Below are positions 1 through 12,595 of a stretch of 64,000 nt of DNA, one piece after another. The number at the start of each line of letters is the position of its first letter. The stretch's first letter is position 1. Under the pieces are notes generated by a model. The model made no database searches. It was given only the letters and a program-made list of their open reading frames with translations, and was not told the DNA's origin. Position numbers and translations under genes: made by a program. Location of the stretch: the NCBI GenBank assembly GCA_947359465.1, contig OX375877.1, forward strand, positions 74,164,698 to 74,228,697. Reading direction: 5' to 3'. This DNA is from Metellina segmentata (taxonomy: Eukaryota > Arthropoda > Arachnida > Araneae > Tetragnathidae).

Positions 1-570
1 CTTAACTTGTACTTAATGCGTTAGTTTTAGTTTTGTTTTATATACGTCAGTAAAAATATCTTTTATATTATTTATACCTAAAAACTCTTTGTTGCTATTT
101 TAGTACTGTATGATAAAAAAAAAACAGTTTTGCCAGTTAACGACTTTTTATTCTAAACCGAAGATATGTTGAATAAACGTTTTGAGACAAAAAGTAATCT
201 CATGTTCATGCAAATTGACCATTTCGAAAATCGTTAAACACACTTGACTCACGAGTACAAAGAACTATAGAATAATATCAAGGGCTAGGATTTTGATGAC
301 CTAAACAGTTATAAAAAGGCCTAATGAAAATTCCATTGATGATTCGAAAAATAACAAAAAAGAGTTAAAACAGAAACGGCTAAAAAATTAAAAGGAAGAG
401 ATTCTTGAAATAAAATCGAAACAATTTCAACATGCCCTATATATAAGACAAAAACTACTCTTTACTTCAATAGTAAAAAATGTGGCTGATTAAGGTGAAC
501 AAGAAAAATACAAATGTATTGTATATCGGACAATGCCTGTGTCAAATTGAAAGTTTGGAATCACATAAAA

Positions 571-660
571 AATATTTATAAATAAATAAATAATTAATTA
601 ATTAAATTAAATTAAATAATAAATTATAAATAAATTAATTAATTAAATATAAATAAAAAT
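571..660. repeat. low-complexity AATAAAT/ATTAATTA run
   Basis: The sequence is almost entirely short permutations of AAAT and ATTAA. It looks like simple-sequence expansion with no coding capacity. Confidence 0.7.
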
Positions 661-1200
661 CTTTAATTTAGCATTTTTAATGTACCATATTTTTGTAATT
701 CTATCAATTCAAACCGTAAGACAGAGAAAACGCATCTGTAGATTTTAAAAAGATAATTATTTTCTATGGTGTGTCAAAAAAGTTAAACACTGAACTTGAA
801 AATTTTAAAGACCGCGGTCATGAGCTATTTTTCGGCATTATTGTAGCATTCATCAAAAAGATGGCATAAATAATGGATTCTGAAAAACAATTTGTAATTG
901 CCAAATGAACCAAAATGAAATAGTTCTTGTTTTTAATTATTAATGATCAGATGGGGCAGTTTCAAATGACATCGTCATTAAAAATGTTCTTTAGCGTCTT
1001 TAATTTATACAAGAGACTCCGATCCTTTGTTACAAATATTCATTGTCATGTCTCTCATTCATGCTGTTCATTCTCATTGCCATGTCTTTATTTGTCATCA
1101 TTCTTGATGACAAAATATATGTGATTGGAAACAATAATTCTCGTATTGATAAAAAAACGACTAGTGTACACCTACCGACATCATAAAGAAACAATTGTAC

Positions 1201-1280
1201 GGATCCATTACATAAGGATAGTAGTAGTAATGATCCATTACATAAGGATGTAAGTTGTAAGGATTCGTTACATTAGGATA
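1201..1280. repeat. three short direct repeats of GATCCATTACATAAGGAT type
   Basis: The motif GATCCATTACATAAGGAT occurs near 1202 and again near 1232. A diverged copy, GATTCGTTACATTAGGAT, lies near 1262, giving a period of about 30 bp. No function is evident. Confidence 0.6.
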
Positions 1281-1369
1281 AAAACGTCTGTGGAGTGCTC
1301 GTCGGAACCCATTGCCTTTTTAGTCATGTTTATTAAAACTTCCAATGTAGATGTAGAGGTAGTGAATTA

Positions 1370-1640
1370 ATGTCCCACTAGCGTAACACAGCGATTAATT
1401 GGTGACATTACGAAACCCTCCGTAAGGACATATCCGAGGACAGTGCTTCGTAATCAACGACATCAACACCTGAACTGGCAGCCCACTTTAAACTTCCACA
1501 ACACGTCAACGTGAGGACATTTGTGGTCACGTTAACATGCACCAGCCTCAATGGACGATTGTCTTTGATTAGATCAAGTTTCAAACCCTCCGGTTAATAA
1601 CATGTGACTCTACCAACTGGGGTATCACGTGCCCCCGTAA
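1370..1640 (-). repeat. diverged copy of a long dispersed tRNA-derived SINE
   Basis: Blocks such as ACCTGAACTGGCAGCCCAC followed by AAACTTCCACAACAC match blocks near 6440-6520 and the reverse complement of 26830-26900. In the 26.7-kb copy the same body follows a tRNA-like head with a B box, so I place this copy in the same SINE family on the minus strand. It is old and its ends are uncertain. Confidence 0.5.
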
Positions 1641-1859
1641 CTGAATAGGCAAGATTACAAAAGACAAATTCGTTCGGGATTTGTAATTAAATTTTCAACA
1701 CAGGCAGAGATCTCAATTTCATTAAATAAGTCCGAGCTGGTTTAGCTATTATGGGAACAATCCCTGAGCGAAGCCCCCTGTGAGAACTGCTTAGAGACTC
1801 TTTCCATACCTGTTATGACCTCAAATGGTCGGAGCTACTATTAGTAAGAATTTGTAATA

Positions 1860-2509
1860 CTAGGGGACCAGCCCCCTGCTCGCTAACACTCGCCAACCCC
1901 CGGAGGATTGCTTTGAAATCCTCAATGATTCGCTGCGCGAACCTATACTCGCTTCGCTCGCATCAATGAAGACATGTGTCCTAGCAGAAAGGATTGTTTA
2001 CAAAATGTGAATATTCAAAAAAAAATTTTTTCACACATAAATTTGCTGTATTACAGAAAAGAAATATACATTAACTCTAAAATCAGAATTCAAATGAAAA
2101 CTTTGAGCAAATTTTGACTCGAAATGTGAGAGCTGTTTTGGAAATCGTATACCCAGCATGTTGTTTGTGTGTTCATTGCCCCAGCACTCGATCCACCCAC
2201 ACTTTTTTTTTCATTGAGTTTGTTGTCGAAAGTTGAAGTCCAAGCGTCATGTTGAACTATAATTGTTGCCCTAAAAAGGACCGTTTTTAAAATGGCCCTG
2301 AAAAGAAACTCAGTTTTCTTTTATTTCTAATCATAAACTGCAACAACTCGACTAAAAATTTTTTTTTCAATAAAATTTCATTCGCTTACGCTATAAATTC
2401 AATTGAGGCGCGAGACTTCGTGGTAAGCAAACAATCCTACTATGTTGCCAAAACGCGAAAACAAATAACGTCTTTTATGCGTGACACGTAAGAGAATTAT
2501 ATATATAGA
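1860..2509 (-). mobile_element. non-autonomous Helitron, copy 1 (650 bp)
   Basis: Read on the minus strand the element begins TCTATATATATAATTCTC just after an A. It ends with a short G/C hairpin followed by CTAG just before a T. These are the Helitron rules: 5' TC, 3' hairpin plus CTRR, and insertion between A and T with no target duplication. It aligns end to end with the copy at 7845-8494 and has the same length. There is no RepHel coding sequence, so it would need an autonomous helper. The open frames inside are not genes. Confidence 0.85.
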
Positions 2510-5500
2510 TAATAATATGCAGGTCTTAAGATAATTGAAAATTGGGATTCCTAAAGGAAATCTTAGAATATTCCTGCCTTTCTTATTGCAATTAGTATCG
2601 CGACAGAAAGTATACGTTACGTTTCGCATTTTTTCACCTATCATTGCGATCTACGAGCTTGCAAGTTAAGAAACATCTTCGACCTAAGTTTACGCAGGCG
2701 CTACGGATTAAGACACTTCGTGCAGGAAAAAATCCCTCTTTCACGGAACCACCCACCACAAAATTGAAATGACGGTATCTTAATCTCATCGAGGAACGAT
2801 CAAGATTTTTTCGCTTCATGTAACATGTGCACCACGTGGATAGGTGTTGATTTTTTTGCATAATACTTTTTGGAGGTCGTCGTTTAGATCGCGTATATTT
2901 GCATAAATGCTTATAAATGAAGAAAATGTTTATACCTTTAATGGTTGCCAATGTTTTGATTGATGTTTTTTCCTCGGATTTTAATGCAGTTTTATTTTTG
3001 TGTTTTCTGATGTTTTGTGCAAATTTAATAAAGTTTTGATCTTTTAATTTAATTTGCAAAATTTGTTTTATGTAACCAAAATTTTCATTTTCCATAAAAT
3101 CGTATTTATACTATCCCCACAGAATCATGTGGTATTGTCTATTGACTGTTCTATCTATCACTACGCCCCCTTCCTTTTAAAATTATAATAGGTATGATAA
3201 AAAAAGAGGGATTATTTATAAAATAACAAATGTTTATTGATATTTGTTTCGTATGTACTGCTTTCTAGGGTTCAGACATACGTCTATGACGGTTCATTAA
3301 TTAATACATTTGAAATACGTGTCAAAAATAGAATCCGTCCGAGATATTTTTATGTAGTTAAATTTAGGTTCAGAAAACTTTCACACACATGCAAAAATGC
3401 GAAAATTCAAAAAGTAGCGATAGATATTGTTTATTTAAGTTACATGAGTAGAAAATCCCACTCACTCTATAATGCTTTCTAGGTCTCTCTATTATACCCC
3501 CATCACTCTATTATGCTATATAAACGTTCGTTCTGAATACAATACAACTTAACTTCTTTTATCGAATTATAAATTAATTTATTATGCATGCACTAACCAT
3601 AACCATTGCTCGATAAAAATAATTTATGTAACCCTTTGCAGTTAATGACATTTCTTGGTAGTGCAATGCTACTTTTACCTCACAACTCAAACATATTGAC
3701 TAAATAACTATTATAACTCATTAGATCGCTTTAAAGAATCCCAGGAAAGATTATATTTGTCATAAATGTCAAAACTTTTTAGAAGTCATACAGAGAAGAC
3801 TGTAAATTACAGGACGGATATATTATGCGTGTGGACCCTTCATAGAATTAAAACCAATTTCTGCAAATTTTATACCTATATAAACACCGGTTGTAATCAT
3901 AATACAGCTTATTTTCTTTAACAAGCCAAACATTTTCATTGCTTGATAAAATAATTAAATCCAATCAATGATGCAAGCAAATTTACCGTTTCTCTAACGA
4001 AAGAGAAATTGATGCAGCTGAACAAAGTAGTTTACACAAAAAGTTAAAAAAGAGTTTAAATGTTTATACACTAACCAGATCCAGATATTGACACACTCAG
4101 AAAATAAATTCTAAAAATACTAACGAAAAGATTAATTTTTATTGTAATTTTTATTGTCTAAAATTTTTGTCGACAATTTGCTCTACAAACATAAAACATC
4201 CATCCAATTATCGTAAATATCTATACATACAGTGCCATCTCTTGTCAATCGAATAAAACTCTAAGAATATTCCAAGTGGATTTTTGAATGCTTCATTAAA
4301 TCATCGCAACTATTTTTAAGAAATAAAGTTAGAACTGTCCAAATATTTTTTTCTGAGTACAATTAATTTTTCTGTGACACAGAAAATATATTGGTAATGT
4401 GTTCAATACTAGATGAAACATGTGGAATCAAATTTTTATACTGAGGTTGTATAGTGTTAATTCATAAGTCTTATATAATGTCTTCCCCGTAATGGAATTT
4501 CTAATACCATTAAACTAAGAAACGTAAGGCTGGGCAGGTTATTTAAATTTATAGATTGATCTTACACTTACGGCATATAGACTTTGAGACCTAAACCTTT
4601 CGATGAAGAAAATTTAAAACAAAAATAAACACAACATAAACTTTTAAGTTGGGGAAATAAAGTAACTGTTATGAAAATTTATGTTTTTTTACTTGTATCT
4701 AGAACTACACGGTATCTTAATTGACAGTCAAATCCACCTTTTTTATTTACAACGGAATGCAAAGTTGATAAGTCTTCTTCATTCTGAAATAACTACAAAC
4801 AATTGATGAATACAATCAAGACGTTCTTATTACAGTATGAAAAATCTTTTCCACATCATAAAAGGCCGAAAGACTGTTAATTCATATCATCGTTTCCGTG
4901 ATGAAATTTTTTAACGTATTACTACTAACCTTAAAAAATGCATGACAGTTTACAGGTCATATTAATTGATTGATCGGCAAGTACATCATTTGAGAAACAA
5001 TCTTTCGATGAATAAAAAATTAAATATAAAAAATCACTTAAACTTCGAATTTAAGTTGAAAAAAACTTTTGCGGAAGAATGTTGTTTTATTCATGTTACC
5101 AACTGCAAATGAATTCTTAATTAGTAAAATCTCCAGTTATTTCTTACAGGGGAAAGCAACATAGAAAAGCAATCCATCATTCTAAACTGTTCAACTAATA
5201 GATAAAAATTTAAATGTTCTTTTTAAACAATGCAAAATTTTTTATCACAATATAGGAAGTCAAAACATTATTAATTCATAAATTTGTTAATAATCCTGAA
5301 AAACGCATTTCACAAAATTAAAGGCATGTCGCTGAGTATCCTTACTAGTAATACATGACGCAATTCATACGCACTTTATTATCAGTATTTATCCAGGAGT
5401 AACATTCGGAGGGATTCGTGCGTAAAGTTAAGCAGATTCACACGACAAAGAACCCTGCAATTTATACGTGTACACTCCGTTCACATCAAAACGAACGTGC

Positions 5501-5918
5501 AATCTGTGTAGAGGATGAAATCGTTGTAATAATAAATCTTGAAGATATATCGTCATTATTTTTGTAATTGAAGATCCTTATCACTTGATGCCGTTAAATA
5601 TACCCACTTTAAGCAATATGTAAACGAGACGATTGATTTTGAGGAACTAGTTACAAGCACCTGTTTCTAAATGTGATGTGAGAATGAAACGATACTAAAA
5701 TTTATTCCTCAAACTATAGTTTTCACAACCACAGGTCCTGTAACTTACCAGAATAACTACCATTTTCCACCTCTTTTTACCCGCTATTTTATTTCATTAC
5801 TACAGCTGGTTCCCAATACCAGCACAACTGCACCACACATCTTAAGATACGCAATATAATTTTTTTTATAGAAACACCACTTTCTCTGACAATAACATTT
5901 CCTAACCCTCCAAGTGTT
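2510..5918. other. AT-rich intergenic sequence without recognised genes
   Basis: This stretch is very AT rich. The open frames at 2634-3095 (minus) and 3237-3482 (plus) show no domain and no splice partner, and I regard them as chance. No terminal repeats or target duplications were recognised. Confidence 0.5.
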
Positions 5919-6235
5919 TTCGACGAGATATTTAGTCCATAAAGATCTGACCAATTATGCTAATGGTGAGATATCTCGTTCATTAAGATCTGACCAAATT
6001 TGCTAATGACAAGATATTTGGTTCATAAAAATTTAACAAAATTTGCTAAAGACGAGAAATCTTGTCCATGAAGATCAGACACATTTTGTTAATGACGAGA
6101 TCTTGTCATCAAGATATTATCGATTTTTTGACGGTGAATTGTTCAAGATCTGGTCTGTTTCTTGGTAATGACGAGATATCTCGACCATCAAGATCCAGTC
6201 AATTGTTTTAATAACAAGATACCTCGACACAATTA
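5919..6235. repeat. diverged tandem repeat, unit roughly 50-60 bp
   Basis: About six degenerate copies of a unit resembling GACGAGATATCTCG, then a CAT-AAGATCTGACCAA block, then TTTGCTAAT follow one another. The core GAGATATCTC is palindromic. The copies are strongly diverged, so the array is old. Confidence 0.65.
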
Positions 6236-6314
6236 CCAGGCTGGTTAATAGATTCTCTAATCCAATAAACCTTCTAATACATAACCCCATATTAAATTAG
6301 TTTTTATCTATTTA

Positions 6315-6620
6315 TTCTAAAGTAGGTAGCTGAATTAATGTTTCGTTTGAGATAGTCCGGAATTAACGCAAAGGATATTGGCGACGTTCCGAGGTCAATC
6401 CCAGTGAAAAACACCTCTTAACTTCTTAACTATACGAGGACTACCTTGAACCACGATCAGATGACGAGGCCAACATCTGAGCTGGCACCCACTCTTCAAA
6501 TTTCCACATATAGTATATGGGAGCTTGTATAACGCATATATAACAATCGATTGTCTTAACCCTTTTGATAACTTATTGGGAACTTTCTGTAGTGGCCGTA
6601 AATGGTCAGGTCAGAGAGAT
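6315..6620 (-). repeat. diverged copy of the long dispersed SINE
   Basis: This copy carries the family blocks GGATATTGGCGACGTTCCGA, CCACGATCAGATGACGAGG and TGAGCTGGCACCCACTC in the same order as other copies near 26.0 kb, 26.8 kb (reverse) and 31.3 kb (reverse). The ends are approximate. Confidence 0.55.
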
Positions 6621-7844
6621 TGTCCCCAATTTGAAGAATATATTACACAATAAAATACTAAGCTAATTTTTTTTTATTTAATGCACTTACCTTATTAGTA
6701 ATTAGTCACATCCAACTTATTTAAGCGCCAAAGTAACTCGGCATCAAATAATTAAGGATATTAAGCTTCATCACTTTTTGGGATCCCTTATGCTGGTAAC
6801 ATTCTTTCAAGCTGGTAACATTCCAACATAATTCCACGAAAGTCATTCAGAAAGCCAAATAATATATGACGTGCTTATATATTATCAGTACACAGTTTGT
6901 ACTCAGAAAACATTGAGCTGGAACGATTTATATAGAAAATTTAATATTTAATATTAAAACCTTTGGACTCACTGCTCTTGAGAACTTGAGATTCATTTGA
7001 CCAGAAGCCAACAAATGAACACCTTGCAATCGTTATGTTCTGTTACATAAGCTTGAAATGCAGGAGATTTTATTTTTATATGCGATTTAACACATAAAAT
7101 ATGATCTTCAGAATACTTAATTTCCTACTCTGTATTACGACTATTTTTTATGGTATGAGGTAGGACATTTTATTGCCTTTCAGACTGTATTTGTTCAGCG
7201 ACACCAATATACACAATGTCGCGCCTCTATTACAATTAATTTCAAAATGCCTGTTATGTTTAAGAACTTGTGCGATTTCGATTCATTCTGAACGCTAGGG
7301 ATTGTTTTTACATATTGATGGCCTCACAGCATTATGCAAAATACAACATAATCTGTTAAATGAGGAATTGTTTAACCCTGAGTTCACACACAGATACAAG
7401 CTGGACAATGTGCAATCTCCCTTGCATGATTTCAAAACAGTTTTGAACTTCTTGACCAATAGAATCTCTGCTTGGATTCTTCTAACCAATCGATGTGGTT
7501 AGTTAGTCATTATGTGTGTTGAGGAGTAAAAGCAACAATGCACTACTCGGAAATCTCGTGACTCTCAGATTGTTAAATAAATTATTTTTATCGATCAATT
7601 GCAATATCTAGTGTATGGCAAAAAAAAGTACTAGCAGAATTATCCGACATACTTTGGTTGAACTGTTTAGATTGAAAAAGCAATTAAAATAGTCACTTTT
7701 CCCTTTTGTCGAAATATGCCAATGTCACGTAAGTGTCAGAAAAATAACTCTTCAATATTTTCTACATTTTAAAATTTCTACAGTTTACTTTTGACGCATA
7801 TAGTATAAACGCACATCCATCTAACCATGGAAAATATTTCATAA
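6621..7844. other. AT-rich intergenic sequence
   Basis: Nothing recognisable was found. Around 7295-7502 both strands stay open for about 65 codons. Neither translation has a known domain and there is no splice context, so I do not call a gene. Confidence 0.45.
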
Positions 7845-8494
7845 CTAGGGGGCCCGCCCCCTGCTCGCTAACGTTCGCCAACCCCCGGAGGATTGCTTCG
7901 CAATTCTCATTGGATCGCTGCGCGAACCTATGCTCGCTTCGCTCGCATCAATGAAGACACGTGTCCTAGCAGAAGGGATTGATTACAAAATATGATATTC
8001 CAAAAAAAATATTTTTCAAATCTAAATTTGTTGTATTACATAAAAGATATATACAGTACCTCTGGAATCAGAATTTAAATGAAAACTTTGAGCAAATTTT
8101 TACTCGCAATGTGAGCGCTGCTTTGGAAATTGAATACCCAGCATGTTGTTTGTGTGTACATTTCCCCAGTACTCGAGCCACCCATACACTTTTTGACTGA
8201 GTTTGTTGTCGAAAGTTGTAGTGCACGCGTCTTGTTGTACTATAATTGTTAGCCTTGAAAAGGACCGTTTTTTAAATAGCCCTAAAAGATCCTCCGCTTT
8301 CTTAGATTTCTATTACAAACCGCAACAGCTCGTCTAAAATTCATTTTTTTTCAATAAAATTTCATCCGATAACTCTATAGATTTAAATGAGGCGCGCGGT
8401 TCCTAGTAAACAAACAATCGCACAATGTTGCCAAAACGCGGTAACAAATAACGTCTTTTTTGCGTGCCACGTAAGAGAAATATATATATATAGA
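7845..8494 (-). mobile_element. non-autonomous Helitron, copy 2 (650 bp)
   Basis: On the minus strand the element starts TCTATATATATATATTTC after an A. It ends in a hairpin with a five-base G/C stem and a four-base loop, followed by CTAG and then T. The inside contains the repetitive CTCGCTTCGCTCGC block also present in copy 1. There is no coding capacity. Both copies are 650 bp, so they derive from one recently amplified family. Confidence 0.88.
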
Positions 8495-9371
8495 TAGTAA
8501 GTAAAATTGAATATATTGGTAAAATTGAATGGCGATGGTAACAAATTACCAAGCGGTGCCTTGAACAGTGCCACCATTTTTAACAAGCTTGCTGGGGAGA
8601 ATCACAAACTACATTTTCAGTTCTCACTCCCCTTACTTTCACATCTCACTTCTTAAACCGTTCCTATTGGTTACTTTTTAGTTTGAGTTCACATTTTTAT
8701 ATAACCCTTGCTTCTTTGTATGATAATAGTGTTCTTTGTGACTCTACCGTTGTCTATGTGCTGTGATGCTCGTAAAATAAAAATAAAAGTTATTTGATTG
8801 CGCGTTTTACCTTAAAGAAAATCACCATTTCCATTATATTTTAACAGATATAATGACCAGTCTTGGTTCAAATGGTTTTGTGCTTCTTTTTTTTATTACT
8901 TTTCATCAAAAGGAATTCTATAAAGACTTTTTTTAAATCGAGGACTTTATGAGGAAAGTTGGTCAAAATGTACATGTACAGAAATATGCATGTTTCCTGT
9001 TCGTGTTCTGAACGTGACATCAGTCGGCTATTTTTGTATACAATTTCAGCACTTCACTAGTACTAATCACAAATAATAAATTCCGAATTGATTTCGAAAG
9101 TTGATTGGTCAACTCCGAAGAGATAAAACGTCAAACTTGGAACAATGGAGATACACTTCGTGATAAGTAATTCCAATTTGTATTATGCTATAGCACTAGG
9201 ACAGCAGAATTAAAATTTTTGAAAACCGCTTGTGCTAGATCAGGGTTTGTTGGTATTGGGGGTTTTATATTGCAAGGGCAAAAATTTGGCCATTCTGCTC
9301 CAGACGCAAGGCAAACAATATCAAGGAATAGACGCAGTGAAAGTTTTACTAACGTAGAAGAGAGAAATACA
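8495..9371. other. intergenic; possible LTR-like or promoter-like segment near 8560-8800
   Basis: A TATATAA box near 8699 is followed about 75 bp later by AATAAA-type signals near 8776. Such a short TATA-to-polyadenylation distance is usual for an LTR R region. I could not find TG...CA ends, a target duplication or a second copy, so this remains a suggestion. The rest is unremarkable AT-rich DNA. Confidence 0.3.
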
Positions 9372-9576
9372 CAGTGGCGGATTAAGTGGTACGCGAACTA
9401 AGCGGCAGCGTAGGGCCCCGGAATATCAAAGGGCCCCGAGGTCTTAAAATGTCTTTTCATTAGGGTTCGAGGAACATTGTGACCTGAAAAAAAGGTATTG
9501 CGAAAATACAGAAGAGAAAGATAATTATTGACTACACTCCCGATATTTCGCATGTCCATCTACTAACTTTTGTATA

Positions 9577-10163
9577 CGATATTCCATCCTGTGGTAATAT
9601 AAAGGAAAGATTTGTGGAATTCAGCCCCGTAGATAAACACACGTCTTTGAATATACAAACACATATTTAGAACAAGAAGTTTTGCAAACTTTGATAAAAT
9701 TAGCAGTGGATATTGAAAACTGTTTAGGCTAGGGCAATTGGTTGATAATGCTTCTAATATGTCATGGAAGTACTCGGGTTTGCAAAAACAAATTAAAGAA
9801 CATAACCCAAGTGCGGTTTTTACTCCGTGTTCTAATCATTTCTTAAACATAATTTGAAATTTCTCTACAGAAAATTTAAACTCTGTAATTCAGTAATTTA
9901 TGTTTGTGCAGAATTTATTCACATTTTTTTCAGCTTCATCCCATCGCTGGAAAATTTTAACCACAAATCTAGAAATATGTAAACATTCCATCTCGACAAA
10001 AAGAGTTTCTAATATAAGATGGTCAGCAAGAGCAGATGCTGTTGTGATATTGTGTATCACAGTTTGAAATTCTTCAAGCACAAAACCAGATTGCTTCAGA
10101 GAGCGTGAATGAGGGACATCTCCATGACGAATACTTCCACTTATTCGTTGTAATTCCTGCTTG
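9577..10163 (+). pseudogene. hAT transposase fragment, RNase-H-like core (ZMYM1-like)
   Basis: Short readable stretches include FVEFSPVDKHTSLNIQ, then DNASNMSWKYSGLQKQIKEH, then PSAVFTPCSNHFLN, then SASSHRWKILTT and RWSARADA. These match the order of conserved blocks in hAT transposases of the ZMYM1-like group: the catalytic DNASNMSG-type block, the PCxxHxLN block and the RWxARxxA block. The frame changes and stop codons interrupt it, for example after VDIENCLG. The N-terminal zinc finger region is not readable. The fragment ends where a SINE has inserted. Confidence 0.75.
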
Positions 10164-10177
10164 CAACACTCAACTTG

Positions 10178-10454
10178 CCGCCCAGCCAGTATGGTGGTTA
10201 TGATCCTCGGTTGTCACCGAGTGGGCCCGGGTTCGAATCCCGGATAAGGCATGGATGTAAAACCTGGGAAAGAAGTCGGACTTTCGCCTGGAATGGATTC
10301 CCGTCTTGAAAGGAAAGCAGCGCACACCTTCTGTTCTTTGCTGGGATCATCGTTTGTTATAATAAAAATATTCTTCTTCTGTATTGTCTTGAATGTTTCT
10401 GTTCACCACTTGCTTTCATATGCATCCCAGAAGAACATACGACAACAACAACAA
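10178..10454 (+). mobile_element. tRNA-derived SINE with 14-bp target duplication
   Basis: The head has an A-box-like segment (TATGGTGGTTATGAT) and a perfect B box, GGTTCGAATCC, at 10230-10240. These are internal RNA polymerase III promoter parts of a tRNA. The tail is an (ACA)n run. The sequence CAACACTCAACTTG lies before the element (10164-10177) and again after it (10455-10468), as target-primed retrotransposition predicts. It sits inside the hAT transposase. The open frame 10251-10583 that crosses it is spurious. Confidence 0.85.
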
Positions 10455-10468
10455 CAACACTCAACTTG

Positions 10469-11394
10469 TTGTACTGAGAACAACCATGTGAAATGCATGG
10501 ACTTCACGTGGTTGTCCACTAGCACAGAGGCAAGTGGACAGTGTTTTCGCAATACTAGCACAGAGCTCACTTTGGCCAGATAATCTTAAAACCCACTTCT
10601 TTGCAACACGAAAACCGGTTTGTTCAAGGCCAAATTTGGCGGGGTTGGCGACAACGAGAAGGGACTCGCTGCTGGGGAGGATTGGAGCGTGTTTTTCGCC
10701 GCAAGATTCTTCTGCTTTTTTTTTTGGAAAGGGGGGGGGGATCCGGAACAGGTGAAAGGAGGGCGCTGATTTTCCAAGCGCACGGCACCGAGGCCTAACA
10801 CAAGGCTAACACTAAAACGCAAAAGACTGCATGCCTTCCTCGAGGACACCTTAAATGGCCATCATGACCAGTGCTTGATCTCTGGTAGAGACTCATCATC
10901 CTCACCGAATTACTACCAGCTGATCGGAATCTACAGGAACATCACCACCAGTGCTTGATCTCTAAAATAGACTCACCATCCCCACTGAATTTGATCCGAC
11001 TGATTTAAATCGCCAGCGACGTCACCTCTACATTCTATCATCCCGAGAAACCATACCATATCTGATCTGAAGAACTCCAACAGGCCTGGGATCCACTCTG
11101 CATCTTAAAATATCAATATGTGCAAAAATAAATTCAATTGGGTAAGTCCTGTATGTTACTGTTTCATTTATTCTTCCCACACCAGTTCACAAAAGTGTTA
11201 CACAGCTGGCGAGTGGTTTAGAATCTTAGGGTTAACCACCACTATACATCCTAGTATTAAAACCACTATTTTGCTATCATACAAATGATGGTTAAAACTA
11301 ATTCCCATAGCTGTATTAGCTATAAAACTTGGCTTTACCCATATAAAAGAGGCTTTAACTGAAATTTGTAATTCATAAGAAAAAAGTTACCATA
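10469..11394. other. unidentified segment inside hAT; LTR-like right part
   Basis: The first part includes a G-rich run near 10730 and open frames on both strands without domains. Further on, two copies of ACCAGTGCTTGATCTCT (near 10867 and 10949) and an AATAAA at 11127-11132 precede GTGTTACA. About four bases later comes TGGCGAGTGG, which resembles a retroelement primer binding site. This could be a truncated LTR with its leader. I found no second LTR and no duplication. Confidence 0.3.
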
Positions 11395-11537
11395 GTGGAG
11401 GCGACTTCACTTCTGAAGAAAATGGACATATATGAAATCGCCCTAATGACATTTATTTGGAATACCATTTTACGAAGAATAAATGCTTCTAGTAAATCAA
11501 TGTAATCAGTGGAATGCGAACTATTATATGGATCTAC
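11395..11537 (+). pseudogene. hAT transposase fragment (continuation)
   Basis: The plus strand reads in one frame through KKMDIYEIALM, IWNTILRRINASSKSMQS and ECELLYGST. This fits the helical part of ZMYM1-like hAT transposases, where IWNxIL, NxxSKxLQ and a following LL are conserved. The reading frame continues on the far side of the CACTA-like insertion at 19093 as TEVIRKFYK, which shows that the CACTA-like element landed inside this gene. Confidence 0.7.
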
Positions 11538-11550
11538 CCCCCAAGTAGTA

Positions 11551-11850
11551 AGGTGACGTGATTTATCACGTGAAAAACAGGTCATCTTTTTCAACATGAC
11601 GTCTTATGAGAAAAAATCACGTCAACTGCGACGTCATTTTCGTGTCACCTAAAATGACGTCATTTAGTAACTAAAAATCTACGTCATTTTTTGGTCACTA
11701 AAAATGACGTGATTTTTAAGACCTCCTCATTTTGGTCATATTCGCGTCATGTGGAATGACGTGATATTTTAGACGTCATTAATTTGGGTATTTTTGCGTC
11801 ATCATAAATGACGTCTTTGAATCACCACATTTTAATTTCATCTACGTCCT
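11551..11850. repeat. left subterminal array of TGACGT/ACGTCA motifs
   Basis: About ten TGACGT or ACGTCA hexamers in both orientations, several forming the palindrome TGACGTCA, lie within 300 bp of the left end. Such arrays usually bind a transposon-encoded protein. The same motif also resembles a CRE site, so host bZIP factors might bind as well. Confidence 0.8.
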
Positions 11851-12595
11851 TTTTCATAATTGATTACTTATTGTTGAAGACCGTTTTTTTTTTTTCCTTT
11901 TTCGTGCCTTATCAGTACGGAAACGAAGGTCCGAGTTCAAAAACGCTGTGAAAGCTTTTTGTAGAAAAAGTACAAATTCTTCAACATCGTTCGGCATCGG
12001 AACACCTGGCCCTGGCGCCAGTTTCAGTTTGATTTGATTCCGTGTCGTGGACTCGTGGAGTTGGTGGTTATAAATTTGGAAATTCGTATTTTAGGTAAGG
12101 ATTATTTATCAATAATTACATTTTTAGAAGTCTTATTACCATTTTTTTGTTAACTTGTACATTCTTATTTTTGCTCTTACTTAGCTATAGTTTCCAATGG
12201 TTGGGAAATTTGCATTAGTATAGTAGCTACTAAGCCTAATATGAGGGAAGTTCCGATATAATATTATCGGAACTTCTCGAAGCTTATTTGTCTTAATCTT
12301 ATGTTTATTTAAAGCGATATTATCATTTGGTTGTAACTTTTAACTGTTTAGGATTCTTAGTTAAAAATTTTATTCTCAAAATGGTACTTAAGTACTACTC
12401 TTGCTCAAGTGCCATGTGTTTTGATAAATTGGAAATAAAATCTTAATTATCTTTACGAGCATTTTTTTTTTCTGAGTGATGGTTCATTTTTTATATTAAT
12501 GCAATTTTTCAAAATCATTACTAAAGAAGCTGTGCCAAATTTAAGCAAAACTGCTTGCTTGTACAATTTCTATTACTTTCAGTCTGTTCTAAATC

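Larger units (their letters stand above)
1..1369. other. AT-rich intergenic sequence
   Basis: I see no gene or recognisable transposon end here. The longest open frame (927-1124) is short, low in complexity and has no family resemblance. The stretch holds a low-complexity ATTAA/AAAT run and three short GATCCATTACATAAGGAT-like repeats, listed separately. Confidence 0.5.

Noticed and set aside
2634..3095. 153-codon open frame on the minus strand
   Set aside because: No domain, lysine-rich low-complexity start, no splice context, and it lies in AT-rich unannotated DNA. Most likely chance.
3237..3482. 81-codon open frame on the plus strand
   Set aside because: No recognisable family and no promoter or splice context.
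10534..10849. Overlapping open frames on both strands around a G-rich run
   Set aside because: Frames open on both strands over a skewed GC segment are expected by chance, and none has a domain.
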